Source of the DNA: Pyrenochaeta sp. MPI-SDFR-AT-0127
Lineage: Eukaryota; Ascomycota; Dothideomycetes; Pleosporales; Cucurbitariaceae
DNA length: 64,000 nt
Assembly (NCBI GenBank): GCA_020747015.1
Contig: JAGTJM010000076.1
Location: forward strand, 1 to 64,000
Direction: 5' to 3'
Both the position numbers and the translations under genes were made by a program. Positions 1-9,303 of the stretch are shown here, piece after piece. Position 1 is the first letter of the stretch; each line of letters begins with the position of its first letter. Below the pieces are notes generated by a model. The model worked only from the letters and a program-made list of their open reading frames with translations. It searched no databases and was not told the origin of the DNA.

Positions 1-96
1 AAAGAACTGCAGAGTAAAATTGGATAGAGAATACGTATCTACAATGGATAGCTAGGAGGTGGCTGGGTTGTCTGGGATTCGAAGTACCGTAAGAAG

Positions 97-782
97 CATT
101 GCTTTACGCGGTCATTTCATATTGGGCACAGCCCGCAAAGCCTACCAAAGGTCAGGGGTTCCGCCTTTGGGCGAGTCGAGAAAATGAATCACGGTCTTGG
201 CCAGGTGGCACCGATTACGCCAAGATTGGTCCCAACTACGGCCCAGCCTTGCTTGTCCATGGAGAGGCGAAGAGGCATGGCTATGACCAGGTCTTGTGGC
301 TCTTTGGGCCCGACTATCAGATCACAGAAGCAGGGTCATCGAATGTTTTCGTGATACGGAGATCACCGCAAGGGACTTTACAAATGATAACTGCGCCGTT
401 GGGCGACAAGACCATACTGGCTGGTGTGACAAGGCAAAGCATTATCGACTTATCCCAGGAACGATTTGTCACCGACAAAGGCTTCTCTGTGGAAGGTGCC
501 GGCCACCAGAATATTGAGGCTCTCGAAGTGGTTGAAAGATATTACACAATGACCGAGCTTCTTTCTGACCTGAACGACGGCCATCTCCTTTCCACTTTCG
601 TGGTTGGGACGGCAGCATTTGTAACGGCGGTGTCTCATATCTACTTTAGAGGGCAAGAGATCAACATCAACACGGAAACGACCCATCATGCCTCACTTCT
701 CCGACAATGGCTACATGACATTATGTACGGAAAGGTTTCGAGTGAATGGGCAGAAATCATAGAAGAGGCTTCGCAGGGGTGA
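97..782 (+). CDS. Branched-chain aminotransferase, C-terminal part (5' end missing or broken)
   Basis: PLP-dependent fold-type IV aminotransferase, the family that interconverts Val, Leu and Ile with their 2-oxo acids. The readable frame runs from about base 93 to the stop at 780-782. It carries the tract with the PLP lysine (YAKIGPNYGP, Lys about residue 42 counted from base 99), then the VLWLFGPD and TEAGSSNVFV motifs, and near the C terminus VVGTAA, which matches the GSGTA phosphate-binding turn. It therefore covers roughly the C-terminal half of a normal 360-400 aa enzyme. There is no ATG: an in-frame TAA lies at 90-92, directly upstream of a stretch (EALLYAVIS) that looks conserved. So either an intron acceptor lies near 96, or the gene carries a nonsense mutation and continues beyond the window edge. 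Aminotransferases of this type also occur in fungal secondary-metabolite clusters. Only a Zn2Cys6 regulator lies nearby. Family call firm, integrity uncertain. Confidence 0.8.
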
Positions 783-1439
783 TGAGCGAAGCGTCTGGCT
801 ACCAGCAGAACAAGGCGAAGTGTTGGCTGGTCTCCTGTGTGATCTAGGATATGGGCGGTAGAATGTTTCCTTCAAAGATAGAATAGAGTTGGACATAAAA
901 ATAGTGAGCTGCCAGGTATTTTCCTTCTGAAGATTGCATAAGAGACATCTCGATTACTCGCATTCCACGGTATTACAAGGTTGCCTAGATTTTTCTGAGC
1001 TATCAACCCACATAGCACAGACTGACCTCCTAGACGCCTCATAGAGCCTGGTGTGCCAGTACTTGGTGTTGGTTGTCTTTTGATACATGATTACGCTGCA
1101 AGTCTTGGCTTTCATTGTTGATACTAGTTCCGCATGGTACATGATCGGCTTGTGCAATCCCTAATATATAGCCGAATTTGTGATTATATTGGTCTGCATA
1201 TATGTATCAGTGTATTGTCTAGTGGTGAGGTGGTCGCAGTAGATATTAATAGTACCAAAAGATTCAGTGTCAGATTACATGTCCAGCTAGCCCAAACTTC
1301 AGAAATTGAGCTCGCTCTAAGACGCTTCGACCCCATGTCAACCGATAGCCCTTTGCTCCTAATGCTCCAGCAGGTTCAGATGTCTTTAAGACTTGGAGCA
1401 GATCTAGAATCGCATAAGTAGAGTTCGTCTAGGTATTCA
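783..1439. other. Intergenic, no gene seen
   Basis: This 0.66 kb lies between the aminotransferase stop and the last coding-like segment of the convergent regulator. Short open frames are present on both strands, but none shows a domain or sustained coding character. It presumably holds the 3' ends of both neighbours. Confidence 0.4.
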
Positions 1440-2000
1440 TCAGTGTAGCTTGTGTGACCTACCCAAACAAAAAGATCCAATTTCCCAGTACTCAGCAAAT
1501 CTTCCAACTGCAAGTTCCAGAAGCTTGCCGTCAAGAGCAGAGAGGACATCGTCATCCGAAACTGATTCTTGAGCAGATTCTGGAACATAGTGCGCTGCAG
1601 CCGGGCCAACGAGGGCAGCGGTGAGGAGCGGTGATGCGAGGTGTATATATTCAGGTGTCCACAGCCGTATTAGTCCAACTTGGTCTCCCAAAAATCTGCG
1701 ACATTGCTGCAACGGACTTTCCAAACCCACCGACTGCCTGGCCCCATCGACCTGAGGTACCAAGTTCCCAGGTGCGTTGACGACCTGGTCTTCGTAATTC
1801 GTGGTATAAAAGCTAAGCCTGGTGACGATGCTGGCGCTGGCGCAAGAAAGGAGGGCTAAGATGTATTGTTACATGCAAGGAGAGGGGCCTGACTTACCTA
1901 TGAAGCAGCAAATGGATGGAAATGATCCAGTTTTTTGGTCCAAAATTGGAGTCCATGAATTTCAAATTGCTTGAATGCATCCTTAAGCTTGGAGGAAGGC
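1440..2000 (-). other. Possible 3' coding segments of the Zn2Cys6 regulator
   Basis: Downstream of the stop at 2053, two minus-strand pieces resemble the C-terminal half of fungal-specific transcription factors. One, at about 2000-1912, contains FEIHGLQFW and ends beside a perfect GTAAGT donor. The other is 1763-1440, with LLTAALVGPAAA and GKLLELAVGRFAEYW. They are in different frames, and the first ends in TAG just before the donor, so I could not join them to the upstream exon with clean phases. Either there are more introns than I can resolve, or the C terminus has decayed. Confidence 0.3.
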
Positions 2001-2052
2001 CGAGAGAAAAGCAACTAATTGCGGATTGGAGAACATTGAGAGACCCAAGTGA

Positions 2053-3847
2053 TCATCCTCGCTTCTCATACTCCTCTTGAGCCGACCTGAGAAGGTAGTT
2101 ACACACAAGATACCATGCGTACGCATCATGGGTTTCGCTGCTCAAAAGACTGCTCCAAGCAAATGCTGGTCCTTTTGATGAAATAGGAGCTGACTGCATG
2201 GGTCGGAGGCTAAACCAAGCCTCATCAGAGACTGGCAGCCAAACATCCACTCTGCTCATATCAATGTTAAATGGTCGGCCACCAATGGTGGATGCAAAAT
2301 TGTCCATCTGGAAAATAATCCACCACGCTCGTCGCTGCTCTTCTTTCTGACACCACTCTTCCGCGGACAGCTGTCCTTCTCTGGGTAACGGACTGGTGCT
2401 GCGGTCGACCTGATGAATACACAGTGCATATCCTAGCCGACAACATAGGCCCACTAAAGCCCAAGCCTGAAATGGTGGACGGGAGGTTAGCTGATAATAT
2501 GCAAGAAGTATGCAACCCTGAAGGTAGGTAATGGTGAGATGATCATCCCCTTGATCCCGAGAGCCCAAGTCACATAAAGCCCGCGATTTGTTCGTAAACA
2601 GCTCGCCTCGTAACTTCGGCGAAGATGTCCAAAAGTCGTCGCTTTCAGAAAATCTGGCTGCCAAGGCAAATATTCCGTTGAAGAGAAGAGCAGATTCCAA
2701 GTCAAGGTTGGGGTATCCTGGCCCTTTATTCTGCCAAATCCGAGAAACTAAAGCCATAGTCCTTGGACGACGAAGGAGGGGCAGAGAAGGGTGTACTTTT
2801 TCGAAATAGAGCTCTAATCTAGATCTCCGTCAGAAATAGTATCAAAGAGGGATAGGATCACGCACAAGTGGCTTGCAATATCTGGGGCCATGTTAATCGA
2901 GAAGAGTCCCTCTTGGTCCGTACTTGACGTTGTCTTGGTCAGACACTGGTCCACCTCCATAACTGAAGGCAAGGAATTGCTTTCATCGAGGCCGTTGCTT
3001 TCTAAAATAGTTTTGGTACCAAAAGAAGTTCTCTCCATCCCGCCCAGGATTATGTCATCAGCCTCCCAAGATTCTTGTCTATCAAAAGATCCATCCTGTT
3101 GAAAGCCTTGCAGGGGCAGGTCAAGCAAATAATCGGATTCTTGTGGCGAGAATGATACGTTCCAAAATATATCATGTGCAATTGGATCGTTGACTTTGTC
3201 TTGATTTATAAGGATACTTTGCAACAGCTCATTTTCTTTTTCTTGTGGGCTTCGAGCCATAGGATCCTGAGCCGTCGGTAATAGCACTGTGGCTGCAGAT
3301 TGCGTCGAATTATTAAGCTCGTGAGATGGATTATCAGCGGGAGATTGTGCAGCTGATATGTTGGCAGTGGTCAGTCAGTTATGTATACCAGTTTCTGGAG
3401 CTGAGGCCCAAACGTCTGGACAGGAGAGAAGCGAGTGGCGAGGCGTACCGGATCTGGGTTCACTGATTTTCGATGCCTGGTCGATTCTCCTCTGTACTTG
3501 GTCTCTAGACCGGGTGTGCTTCTTTCGATTGGTCGGATACACGCACTCAGTGTCAGTACGGCGACACAAAGAGCAGCCGGGGCGTTGCATATCGCCTTGA
3601 CTAGCATTCCGTGTCATGTCAGTGAGCTGTCCTTGCAAGGCGTGGGAAAATTGACGGCTGGCTACCCACATTTTATTTTCTTCCTGCGAATAGGTAGTCA
3701 GGATCAGCCATTCCGGCTTGCACACAGCAAAGCAATGACAGAGGACATGTACCTTGCACATTCCACGCAAGCTCTGGACTGTGATTCTTTTGACTGCGCG
3801 TGGTTTACAAAGAGCCGGGCTGTCGGGATTCCACATATGAAGCGCAT
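2053..3847 (-). CDS. Zn2Cys6 fungal-specific transcription factor
   Basis: Zinc binuclear-cluster regulator with a fungal-specific middle homology region. My model has five exons: 3847-3753, 3683-3666, 3600-3389, 3352-2866 and 2818-2053 (525 aa), with phases that close exactly. Two introns interrupt the zinc cluster itself. After splicing the six cysteines fall at residues 27, 30, 37, 47, 50 and 57 (CVECARKKIKC, then CSLCRRTDTEC). The last exon carries the homology region: ALLFNGIFALAARFS, a QGCILLAYYQ helix, EEQRRAWWIIFQMD and GRPFNIDMSRV. The intron at 2819-2865 has donor GTGCGT and branch CTGAC. The intron at 3353-3388 is only 36 nt. An ATG at 3881 opens the other frame and encodes KPRAVKRI, a motif often seen just before such clusters, so the N terminus may be frameshifted. 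The C terminus may extend further (see 1440-2000). Target genes unknown. Confidence 0.8.
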
Positions 3848-4084
3848 CCATACCGGCTTGGTCAACAGGAGAGAACGACATGATATAGAATTAGTGAGTG
3901 GCAGAAGAAGGATTGAATGTAATGGTCGGTCGGTATATCACTGACAGAAGGCAATACTGGTAGTCAAGAAGTCAAGAAGTCGAGGTGGGAGATGGTTGAT
4001 GGCAAATGACTAAGCGCGATATAAAGCGGGGTACGATTTAAGCTGGGGCACGGGGTTTCCGGCCAGGCGTACAAGGGTCGTTCC

Positions 4085-4208
4085 CGGCCACCCAACCAAA
4101 ACAACGATTAATAATTTAACCCGCGATTTCTCAACAATAAAGCGTTCAAAATGGATGCCTGTAACACTGCTATATGAGCTGATTTTGCTAATCTTATTTC
4201 TAGTGTTT
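4085..4208 (+). mobile_element. Degenerate 5' end of a Fot1/pogo-type element
   Basis: These 124 bases align without large gaps to the left end of the intact transposon (7016-7141). The shared part covers the inner part of its terminal repeat (cacccaaccaaaacaa), the ATG of the transposase and about its first 18 codons (tgctgatcttaattctggtg versus tgctaatcttatttctagtg). Many differences are C-to-T or G-to-A, as expected from RIP, mixed with other changes. The frame is destroyed and nothing further along the element can be recognised. Confidence 0.7.
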
Positions 4209-4375
4209 ATAGAGAGAGAGAAAATCTTATAAGAATAGATAAAATACAGAGGCGACACACTACTAGGCTTAGTATAGATTAAAGAAAGAGTTTACTATGA
4301 GCACGCGTATCAGAAGGCAACAAAATAGAGGTGAGGTGAGGTAGGATTGCTAATATATCTCTAGGCTTACTCCAA

Positions 4376-6327
4376 CTATACCTTAACTTTACCAGACGGC
4401 GAGTGCGGGTTCCAGAATAGTAGCCTAGGATCGTACAAACTCTTAACATTATTAATCCTAGCGTTTGTCGCACGCGAGAAGTACGCGCTACGGGCATTAG
4501 AGTTTGACAATGACCCATCCAGAAATGGAGCAAAGGCTGAAAATTTGTTTCCTCCCTTTGCAACATTCCGAAGGTTTGCTGTAATCGCTTCGATAAAGTT
4601 TGTTACAGTTTTCTTATTCTTTGCTGTATTGCCATCATGTTGAACAATCCAAAGAGTATTGCGGTGGCAAATAGCAGAAAAGTCATCATTCTTGAGAGGA
4701 ATTTGACTGTCTGCTCCGCCCATTAGTCGGAAGGTCAAGGTAAATTGGTCCTTGACATTGGGTGCTCTACCAAGCACGTCACTAAAGTAGTCTTTCATGG
4801 CGGTTTCAGATAATGGCGAGTCTTCGGGGACCATGAGGCTCTTTGCAAAAAAGTTGCTTTTTACGTTATTGGCGTCAACAGGTTGTTTGACTGGCGTGCG
4901 TCCCGCAATTGTTGATAAGGCGTCGGCGTACTTAAGGTTCTCCAATGTGAATTTTGAGGGATTTGTCTTCTGGCTTGCTTTTAGTCCTGTTGCCTTATCG
5001 AGACATGTTTCAACCGTCTTGAAATCGCTCTGGCTTCCATAAAAGTATCCAGCGATGCGATAGCTATCAGTGGCCAGTCGAACAGTAAGTCCAAGCCGCC
5101 GGTCGGTAACCTTCTTATCTTGTAAACAGGTCTGGGCTTTGGTAAAGGCCTTAGCCATCTTTACAGGGTCTCCATAAATATGGTTCAGATCATAGATATA
5201 ATGGACGACATTCTTCGGGGCGAGTTCACTCCGGAGGTAAAATTTTGTAGCAATAGCGAGCGAATCTCCTGCACCTCTCATGGCCTTAATAGTATATATT
5301 AGTAAATAGGTCGTAATATAATAGCGATCTTTACTTACCCAGTACAAGTCTTTGTTCTCGATTTCGGAAAGATGGAGTCTCTCGGCGGAGGCAGTGACAA
5401 CATCAAGTCCAATAATTGCATCAGTTGATAAACCCCACATGCGAGATGAATATCCAAATCCACCATGAAGGGCGTGCCCTGCAAGTCCAATGGATGGACA
5501 ATCGCCATGGCTTATTGCTTCTCCCTTGAGAAGTAACCCTAATCCAAGATTGCCTATGTAGAGGATGATTAGTGTGATTCCTATAATATGTCTATGATGT
5601 ACTTACCCAATCGTGTCCCGGCTCCCACAACGATGACTCGATTTCTTCTCTCATGAACAAATGTGTTTAGGTCTCGAAGATCAATAACCATGCCACCATC
5701 CTTGGTGCCTGAGCTGAACGCGGCGTAGGAATGGCCTCCAGCCCTTGCTTGTACCTTCATCTTATGTGTTGAAGCACAGATGATGGAATTCTGGATACTC
5801 TTTGTGTCGCTAGCTTTAACGATAACATCTGGGTTGACCTTTACACGTAGGTTGTATGGCGTTGCGTATTTACTCCAACTCTTATGCGACGCAGTGTAAT
5901 ACTTCACACTGGCTTTCTTGAGACACTTTATTATTTCTGGAGATGGTGCTCGTTTGACTAAAGCCGTGATTGGTTCTGGTTTTTCTACCTCAGTAACGTT
6001 AGGGTTCCACAATCCACCGGAGACAGACTCTAGCTGCTGAAATTGGGTAACATCAGCTTCTTTCTTCTGTTCATTCGCTATAAAGCTCCCAATGTCGAAT
6101 GTGGTATCTTTGAAAAGATCCGCTAGTGGCTTAGACAAGTCAACTGGGACAGTGTCTTTGGGTTGGTCCGCTGGTACGCCATCCGCAGGCCCACCTGGGC
6201 CCGGGGTTGGCTTTGGAACCGTGGTCGAAACAGCAGACTTTGCTAGTCCGGAAGCAGGTACTGGGACAGCTATACCAGCAACAATGCATGGAGTAAACAC
6301 TAAAAGGTGCTGAATCCAGATGACCAT
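4376..6327 (-). CDS. Secreted BBE-type FAD-linked oxidoreductase
   Basis: Flavoprotein of the berberine-bridge-enzyme / FAD_binding_4 family, secreted oxidases of carbohydrates, alkaloids or other secondary metabolites. Three exons, 6327-5607, 5553-5339 and 5284-4376, encode 614 aa. Introns of 53 and 54 nt both start GTAAGT. The protein begins with a hydrophobic signal peptide (residues 1-20) and a Pro/Gly-rich stretch. The PP-loop RAGGHS has His199, the usual covalent FAD histidine. HGDCPSIG supplies Cys259, the second attachment residue in bicovalent members. The C terminus has the BBE motif YDPRLLFWNPH. The first intron lies right before the GNLGLGLLL segment. It is longer than many family members because of about 120 extra N-terminal residues. 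A degenerate transposon lies about 170 bp past its stop. Substrate unknown. Confidence 0.88.
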
Positions 6328-6979
6328 TTTGCAATTGTTATGCAGTTTCCGAGGTAAAAAGAGGGAAGAAAAACATGCAACAAGCTTGAGGAGCTAAGCG
6401 ATAAATTGAAAACCAAACGAGAGTGTGATTGTGCAAGGACAAAAAGAACGCAAGATAAGCGAGGGTGATGCTACAAGAGCGGAGAAAACGACCGGAAGTT
6501 GAATGAAGGTGTGGGGTGAGGAGAATAGGGAAATATGAGAGAATATATACGGCAAGAGCATGACATTTTACTAAGCTATCCTGAGTCGTCTTACATCTTG
6601 GCATTCTGAGGTTTTATAGAAAGGTCCGATTGTAAGGCACTCTGAAAAGCTAAGGCAATTTCAGTTCGAGGGTTAGAGTCATAGAACTTCAGCGCATAGG
6701 TGATATATTTACTGTGACCTTCCGTTTTATCGCGTTAGCCCAAAAACGCTTCCTTACTTAATCTTATAGTACTCTAAAAGTATAGTATAGATCCTTCTTT
6801 AATAGTAGGACTGAGGTTACGAAGAAAATAAATTATAAACGCAATTTTTTTCCTCATAGGCCTAAGCTACTACAAAGTATTACCTAGAGTCTTTTACTAC
6901 AAAGGAGCCGCAAAAGTATAGAACTGGAATAGAATATTCTTCAAAAGAGTGGGTTGTGGTCTCTAGAATTGTACCGTTA
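6328..6979. other. Promoter region of the FAD oxidase and transposon flank
   Basis: This 0.65 kb has no supported gene. On the minus strand an A/T-rich TATA-like tract (tatatat) near 6541-6548 lies about 220 bases upstream of the oxidase ATG. From about 6750 the DNA is AT-rich and low in coding potential. The transposon's left TA target base pair lies at 6978-6979. Confidence 0.4.
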
Positions 6980-7079
6980 AGCTAGCGTACATAGAAGTCG
7001 CCCACCCCTAGAAGTCGCCCACCCAACCAAAACAAGGATCACCAATTCAACGCGCGATAGCTCAACAACCACGCTTATA
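6980..7079. repeat. Left terminal inverted repeat, 100 bp
   Basis: Reverse complement of 8670-8769 with no mismatch seen. Starts agctagcgtac. The tandem 16-mer lies at about 6992-7024. The repeat ends two bases before the transposase ATG, so it probably also contains the promoter and 5' leader. Confidence 0.93.
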
Positions 7080-7081
7080 AA

Positions 7082-8674
7082 ATGGATAACCGTGAGGCTG
7101 CTCTACAAGCTGCTATTGCTGATCTTAATTCTGGTGTTTTTACTAGCCAGAGGAAGGCTGCCATCGCGCACGGTGTCTCGAGAGAGACACTGCGAGACCG
7201 TATCAACGGCCGCACAGATCGCGTTACTGCTCACCAAAACCAACAGAGACTAGCACCTGTACAAGAGGAGTTTATTGTTCAATGGATTCTTGAGGAGGAC
7301 TCACGTGCTCAGCCTCCATCTCATGCGCGCGTGCAAGAGATGGCTACTCAAATTCTCAAGGTTAACGGCGATCACAATCCACTTGGACGCAGGTGGATCT
7401 CAAACTTCTTATCGCGTCAACCACGTGTTGCCTCCATCGTTGGCCGATCGATCGAGGCCCCAAGAGCTGATGCGACAAGCCCTGCCCAGGTTCTAGCATT
7501 TCTAGAGCTATTCAATCGCGTTCGAATCGAGCTAGGCATACAGGTGGAGGATATATGGAATATGGACGAGACTGGGATAGCACTAGGGGTATGTACAAAT
7601 ACAAGAGTTATTGCGAGAGCTGGCAAGAAGAAGGCTTATGTCAAAGAACCAGGCAATCGCGAGTGGGTATCTATTATCGAGACAATCTCAGCAACAGGGC
7701 AAAAGCTTGCATGCATGGTGATCTTTAAGGGCAAGAGCCTACAAACTACCTGGTTTCCATCAAGCTCTGTACCAGATTGGTTATATACAACGTCCAAGAA
7801 TGGATGGACGTCATATGCGATTGGAGTTGAGTGGCTTAAGCGCATCTTTATACCTGGTACAGCACCAGATCAAGATCGCTATCGGATGCTGATACTTGAT
7901 GGCCATGGCTCTCATACGGATATAGAGTTCATGTGGCTTTGCAAACAGAATAAGATAGTTGCTCTCTATCTTCCTGCTCATACATCTCATGTCCTGCAGC
8001 CTCTGGATCTTGCTCCATTCTCTGTTATCAAGTCAAGCTATCGCAGTCAGATACGAGAGCTCTCGACACTAGATGATGCAGCTCCAGTCAAAAAAGAACG
8101 CTTTATAAGCTGTTACTATCAAGATCGTGTAGAAGGCCTATCTGAGCGCGTAATTCGAGCTGGTTGGAGAGCAGCAGGTCTCTGTCCTTATAACCCAGAT
8201 CAAGTACTACGATCATCTCAAGTCTCAGCACGGCCTATCACTCCTCCACTAGCTGCATCGCCTACATCTATATCAGATCTATCGTTTAGAACTCCTCAAA
8301 GGCCACAGGATCTATATCAAGCTCAACAACAGCTTTTGCAATTAGAATCTTTATCTCGCAGCACACGGATACTGTTTGGCAAGGCAAGCAAGGCAATTGG
8401 CGTCGCAAATAATCGAGCAGCTCAACTCCAAACTGCTAATCAGCGCCTCCAATATCAGCTAGATAAGATTAAGGATAGACAAATTAGGAAGCGCGTTCAG
8501 GTTGATCCAAATGAACGCTTTAGCAACGTAGAAGCAATTAAGGTTGCGGTTGATCGAGCAGCCGCTCAGCAAGCTGCTGCAGCATTAAAGGACCCAGAAA
8601 AGGCTGCAGCTGCTGCAGCAGCTACAGCAGCAGCCTTGACTCTTCAATCTATGTGTACACAGTTTCAAATATAA
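7082..8674 (+). CDS. Fot1/pogo transposase (DDE superfamily)
   Basis: A 530-aa transposase without introns. The N terminus has a pipsqueak-type helix-turn-helix (residues 3-45, TSQRKAAIAHGVSRETL). A CENP-B-type DNA-binding helix-turn-helix follows (about 50-115, RRWISNFLSRQP). The catalytic core carries three acidic residues in the pogo pattern: Asp162 (NMDETG), Asp273 (LILDGHGSH) and Asp309 (QPLDLAPF), giving D-D-35-D spacing. The C-terminal part is Gln/Ala-rich, with a possible short coiled coil at about 410-465 and an Ala run near residue 505. The stop overlaps the start of the right inverted repeat. All expected catalytic residues are present, so the protein may be active. Confidence 0.95.
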   Translation: MDNREAALQAAIADLNSGVFTSQRKAAIAHGVSRETLRDRINGRTDRVTAHQNQQRLAPVQEEFIVQWILEEDSRAQPPSHARVQEMATQILKVNGDHNPLGRRWISNFLSRQPRVASIVGRSIEAPRADATSPAQVLAFLELFNRVRIELGIQVEDIWNMDETGIALGVCTNTRVIARAGKKKAYVKEPGNREWVSIIETISATGQKLACMVIFKGKSLQTTWFPSSSVPDWLYTTSKNGWTSYAIGVEWLKRIFIPGTAPDQDRYRMLILDGHGSHTDIEFMWLCKQNKIVALYLPAHTSHVLQPLDLAPFSVIKSSYRSQIRELSTLDDAAPVKKERFISCYYQDRVEGLSERVIRAGWRAAGLCPYNPDQVLRSSQVSARPITPPLAASPTSISDLSFRTPQRPQDLYQAQQQLLQLESLSRSTRILFGKASKAIGVANNRAAQLQTANQRLQYQLDKIKDRQIRKRVQVDPNERFSNVEAIKVAVDRAAAQQAAAALKDPEKAAAAAAATAAALTLQSMCTQFQI

Positions 8675-8769
8675 GCGTGGTTGTTGAGCTATCGCGCGTT
8701 GAATTGGTGATCCTTGTTTTGGTTGGGTGGGCGACTTCTAGGGGTGGGCGACTTCTATGTACGCTAGCT
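8670..8769. repeat. Right terminal inverted repeat, 100 bp
   Basis: Perfect inverted copy of 6980-7079, followed by the TA target dinucleotide at 8770-8771. The last codons of the transposase read into it. Confidence 0.93.
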
Positions 8770-8771
8770 TA

Positions 8772-9303
8772 AAGCCGTACAGGGTCTGTGCACCCAATGC
8801 GCGGATTCACTCAATGCGCAGGGAACATCAAACATTTTCAAACTTCAGCACCACATAACTCCACCAATCTAAACCTAATCGAAGCTGCGCTAGTAGAATT
8901 ACAGTCGCTGAGATCTAGAGACGATCTTTGTTGTACTGTAATAGCTGCGAAGCATAGCCTTATGCATCCTACACCAACGCGAAGGCACTAAGCTGATACA
9001 GTGACTCCGCAAAAGTTTCTGCCGCGAACGCACGAGCTCCCGTCTCAAGCATATGTACACCAAACTTCAATACTATATATCTCAGCCAAAATATCGTACA
9101 ATTAATTTTTCGTTAGGTAATAAGTTGTATAGCTAATCCATATTTTCTACAGGTCCTACTTAATATATAATCTAGTTTAGGTAATAATCCTTTCTACTAC
9201 ACTACTTCTAACTCATATTCCAGTAGATCTATCGGGTTATACTAGCTAGGCACTTATGTTTTTTTAGCTTGCGAAGGTAGCTATGCAGGAGAAGAAGGGC
9301 GGC
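8772..9303. other. Intergenic, AT-rich, no gene seen
   Basis: About 0.5 kb between the transposon and the chitin-binding gene. From about 9060 to 9260 the sequence is strongly AT-rich with multiple stops in all frames. It presumably holds the 3' UTR of the convergent gene. Confidence 0.4.

Larger units (their letters stand above)
6980..8769 (+). mobile_element. Complete Fot1/pogo-like DNA transposon
   Basis: A 1790-bp element of the Tc1/mariner superfamily, Fot1/pogo branch. It is bounded by TA dinucleotides (6978-6979 and 8770-8771), the target duplication expected for this group. Its ends are 100-bp terminal inverted repeats, 6980-7079 and 8670-8769, identical at every base I compared. Inside each repeat the 16-mer tagaagtcgcccaccc occurs twice in tandem. 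It has one uninterrupted transposase gene. Identity of the two ends and an intact frame suggest recent insertion or escape from RIP, in contrast to the relic at 4085-4208. Confidence 0.93.

Noticed and set aside
7417..7845. Minus-strand frames inside the transposon
   Set aside because: Shadows of the intact transposase.
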